Shown: positions 63,003-64,000 of the stretch, piece by piece | How the letters are laid out: each line of letters begins with the position of its first letter | Numbering within the stretch: position 1 is the first letter of the stretch | NCBI RefSeq assembly: GCF_002751875.1 | Contig: NZ_NMZM01000011.1 | Coordinates: 28,149 to 92,148 of the forward strand | From: Oceaniglobus indicus | Lineage (GTDB): Bacteria; Pseudomonadota; Alphaproteobacteria; Rhodobacterales; Rhodobacteraceae | DNA length: 64,000 nt | Reading direction: 5' to 3' | The notes under the pieces: model-generated | The model's database searches: none | The model's input: the letters and a program-made list of their open reading frames with translations, nothing else | Told to the model about the DNA's origin: nothing | Program-made: the position numbers and the translations under genes

Positions 63003-63599
63003 TCACGATGGGTCGCCGCGGCGGACCGGGTCGCCCAGGACGTGCATCAGGCGGTTGGCCCAGCCGAACAGCGCGGTGGACAGGATCAGATCAAGAATCT
63101 CGGCGTCGTCCAGACCGGCATCCTTCAGGGCCGCCATGTCGGTCGGCCCGGCTTCGGACGGCGCCTTGGACAGTTTCAGCGCGAAGGCAAAGATGGCGCG
63201 GTCACGGGGCGACAGGTCGGCATTGGCGCCGGCGGCAAAGATGCGGTCGGTGACCTCCTCGCTCTTTTCGATTTGGGCGTGGCGGCTGGCATGAACGGCG
63301 GCGCAATAGATGCAATGGTTGATCATCGACGCGCCGATGGCACCCAGCTCGCGCTCGGACCGCGACAACCCGCCCGGATCATACATGATGCCGTTGAACA
63401 GCGGCGAGCGCACCTTCAGCGTCTCGACGTCATGGGCCAGGACCAAGACGTAATCCGACACCTTGGTATTCGACGGCGTGACCTGAAGCGCATCAAGCTG
63501 GGCCTCGGTCGCCTCTTGCAGATCGACGGGTTTCACACGCGGCTGCCATTCGGGCACGGTGCGGGTCCACTTGGTGACCACACGGGTATTCTCGGTCAT
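63003..63599 (-). CDS. AhpD-like alkylhydroperoxidase domain protein
   Basis: The protein has 198 residues. The carboxymuconolactone-decarboxylase fold carries the redox pair in INHCIYCAAVHASRHAQ (C-x-x-C with a downstream His), as in AhpD. Size and neighbour match the Avi_7169 type that I recall as paired with a CMD partner. It may detoxify peroxide formed in the pathway or act on a substrate ring. It overlaps the next gene by 4 bp. Confidence 0.78.
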   Translation of the reverse strand: MTENTRVVTKWTRTVPEWQPRVKPVDLQEATEAQLDALQVTPSNTKVSDYVLVLAHDVETLKVRSPLFNGIMYDPGGLSRSERELGAIGASMINHCIYCAAVHASRHAQIEKSEEVTDRIFAAGANADLSPRDRAIFAFALKLSKAPSEAGPTDMAALKDAGLDDAEILDLILSTALFGWANRLMHVLGDPVRRGDPS

Positions 63600-63979
63600 T
63601 GGCTCGCTCCCATCAGGCGAAGGCCGGCGATCAGGCGGATCTGATAGGCGAGGAACGCGTTCAACTCGGCCAGCCGCACGATGTCGGCATCGCTGACGCC
63701 GGCGGATTTCAGGGCCTCCACATCCTCGGCGCGGACCTGCGCGGTATGCACCGCCACCTTGTCCATGAAGGCCACGATGGCGTCCAGGCCCTGGGCGCGG
63801 CCATCCTGACCCGGATCGGCCAGCGTCGCATCGCCGGTGATGCGCGCGCCATAGCGTTCGGCCAGGTCTTCTTCGGTGTTCAGTCGCGCAATCCGGGCCG
63901 CCAGCGCGGCGCGCAGATCATGCGAGATCCCGCCGGGATCCGCCGGGGCCAGAACCGCATCTTCGGCGGTCTGCGTCAT
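63596..63979 (-). CDS. CMD-domain protein (Avi_7170-like partner)
   Basis: The protein has 127 residues. It has the carboxymuconolactone-decarboxylase-like helical fold (ADIVRLAELNAFLAYQIRL near the end) but lacks the CxxC pair of its neighbour, so it may be a structural partner. It is the first visible gene of the potABCD unit; genes further upstream lie outside the window. The ATG is at 63979. Confidence 0.68.
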   Translation of the reverse strand: MTQTAEDAVLAPADPGGISHDLRAALAARIARLNTEEDLAERYGARITGDATLADPGQDGRAQGLDAIVAFMDKVAVHTAQVRAEDVEALKSAGVSDADIVRLAELNAFLAYQIRLIAGLRLMGASQ

Positions 63980-64000
63980 CTCGAAGATCTTCGCGCGCCC

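Noticed and set aside
1..64000. CRISPR arrays, IS elements, tRNA or rRNA genes
   Set aside because: No regularly spaced repeats, transposase motifs, cloverleaf-like CCA ends or rRNA signatures were seen on reading the sequence; a tRNAscan or ISfinder search could still find a missed element.

Overview
The window is high-GC DNA with the gene content of a marine alphaproteobacterium of the Rhodobacteraceae (Roseobacter group). Signs of this are ChvE/Ggu-type sugar import, many ABC and TRAP transporters, a Rhodobacter-like cytochrome c2 next to 5-aminolevulinate synthase, and a parAB plus DnaA-like replication module. That module (13.3-16.8 kb) marks the sequence as an extrachromosomal replicon (plasmid or chromid) or a former one. 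It has divergent parAB and initiator genes, two identical 16-bp palindromes downstream of parB, and a repeat-bearing 400-bp gap that is the likely origin. I saw no rRNA, tRNA, IS element or CRISPR array.

Layout. 0-9.1 kb (minus): non-phosphorylative sugar oxidation (L-arabinonate dehydratase, a Gfo/Idh sugar dehydrogenase, a uronate-dehydrogenase-like enzyme, an FAD oxidoreductase) with a GguAB-ChvE sugar importer. 9.4-11.7 kb (plus): a Rieske-FAD reductase and an L,D-transpeptidase. 11.7-19.5 kb: crtE and tspO on one side of the replication module and cycA and hemA on the other. These four genes normally belong to a photosynthesis gene cluster, but no bch, puf or puh gene is present. 19.7-24.9 kb: an RpiR-controlled unit with a UlaG-like hydrolase, a shikimate-dehydrogenase-like enzyme, a cupin-type phosphoglucose isomerase and a divergent FGGY kinase.

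25.0-34.3 kb (minus) is the most unusual part: seven genes that all overlap by 4-8 bp. In transcription order they are a class I HMG-CoA reductase, a UbiA prenyltransferase, a rifampicin-phosphotransferase-like dikinase, a BtaA/DUF3419 aminocarboxypropyl transferase, a dolichol/phytol-kinase-like membrane protein, a GNAT-like protein and an OleC-like AMP ligase. I do not recognise this combination. It looks like a biosynthetic operon for a prenyl-derived lipid or small molecule.

34.9-39.1 kb (plus): glycine betaine/proline-type ABC importer with two tandem binding proteins. 39.2-47.8 kb (minus): an eight-gene unit joining envelope-lipid genes (phosphatase-superfamily protein, CDP-alcohol phosphatidyltransferase, LtaS-like sulfatase, LPG-synthase-type membrane protein, glycosyltransferase) with an NMT1/THI5-type ABC importer whose permease is a tandem fusion. 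47.9-57.5 kb: YceI, a complete branched-chain amino-acid importer, and a TRAP system whose receptor and membrane genes are convergent around a lipoprotein gene. 57.7-64 kb (minus): polyamine-type ABC importer co-transcribed with an opine-dehydrogenase-family enzyme and a pair of carboxymuconolactone-decarboxylase-fold proteins.
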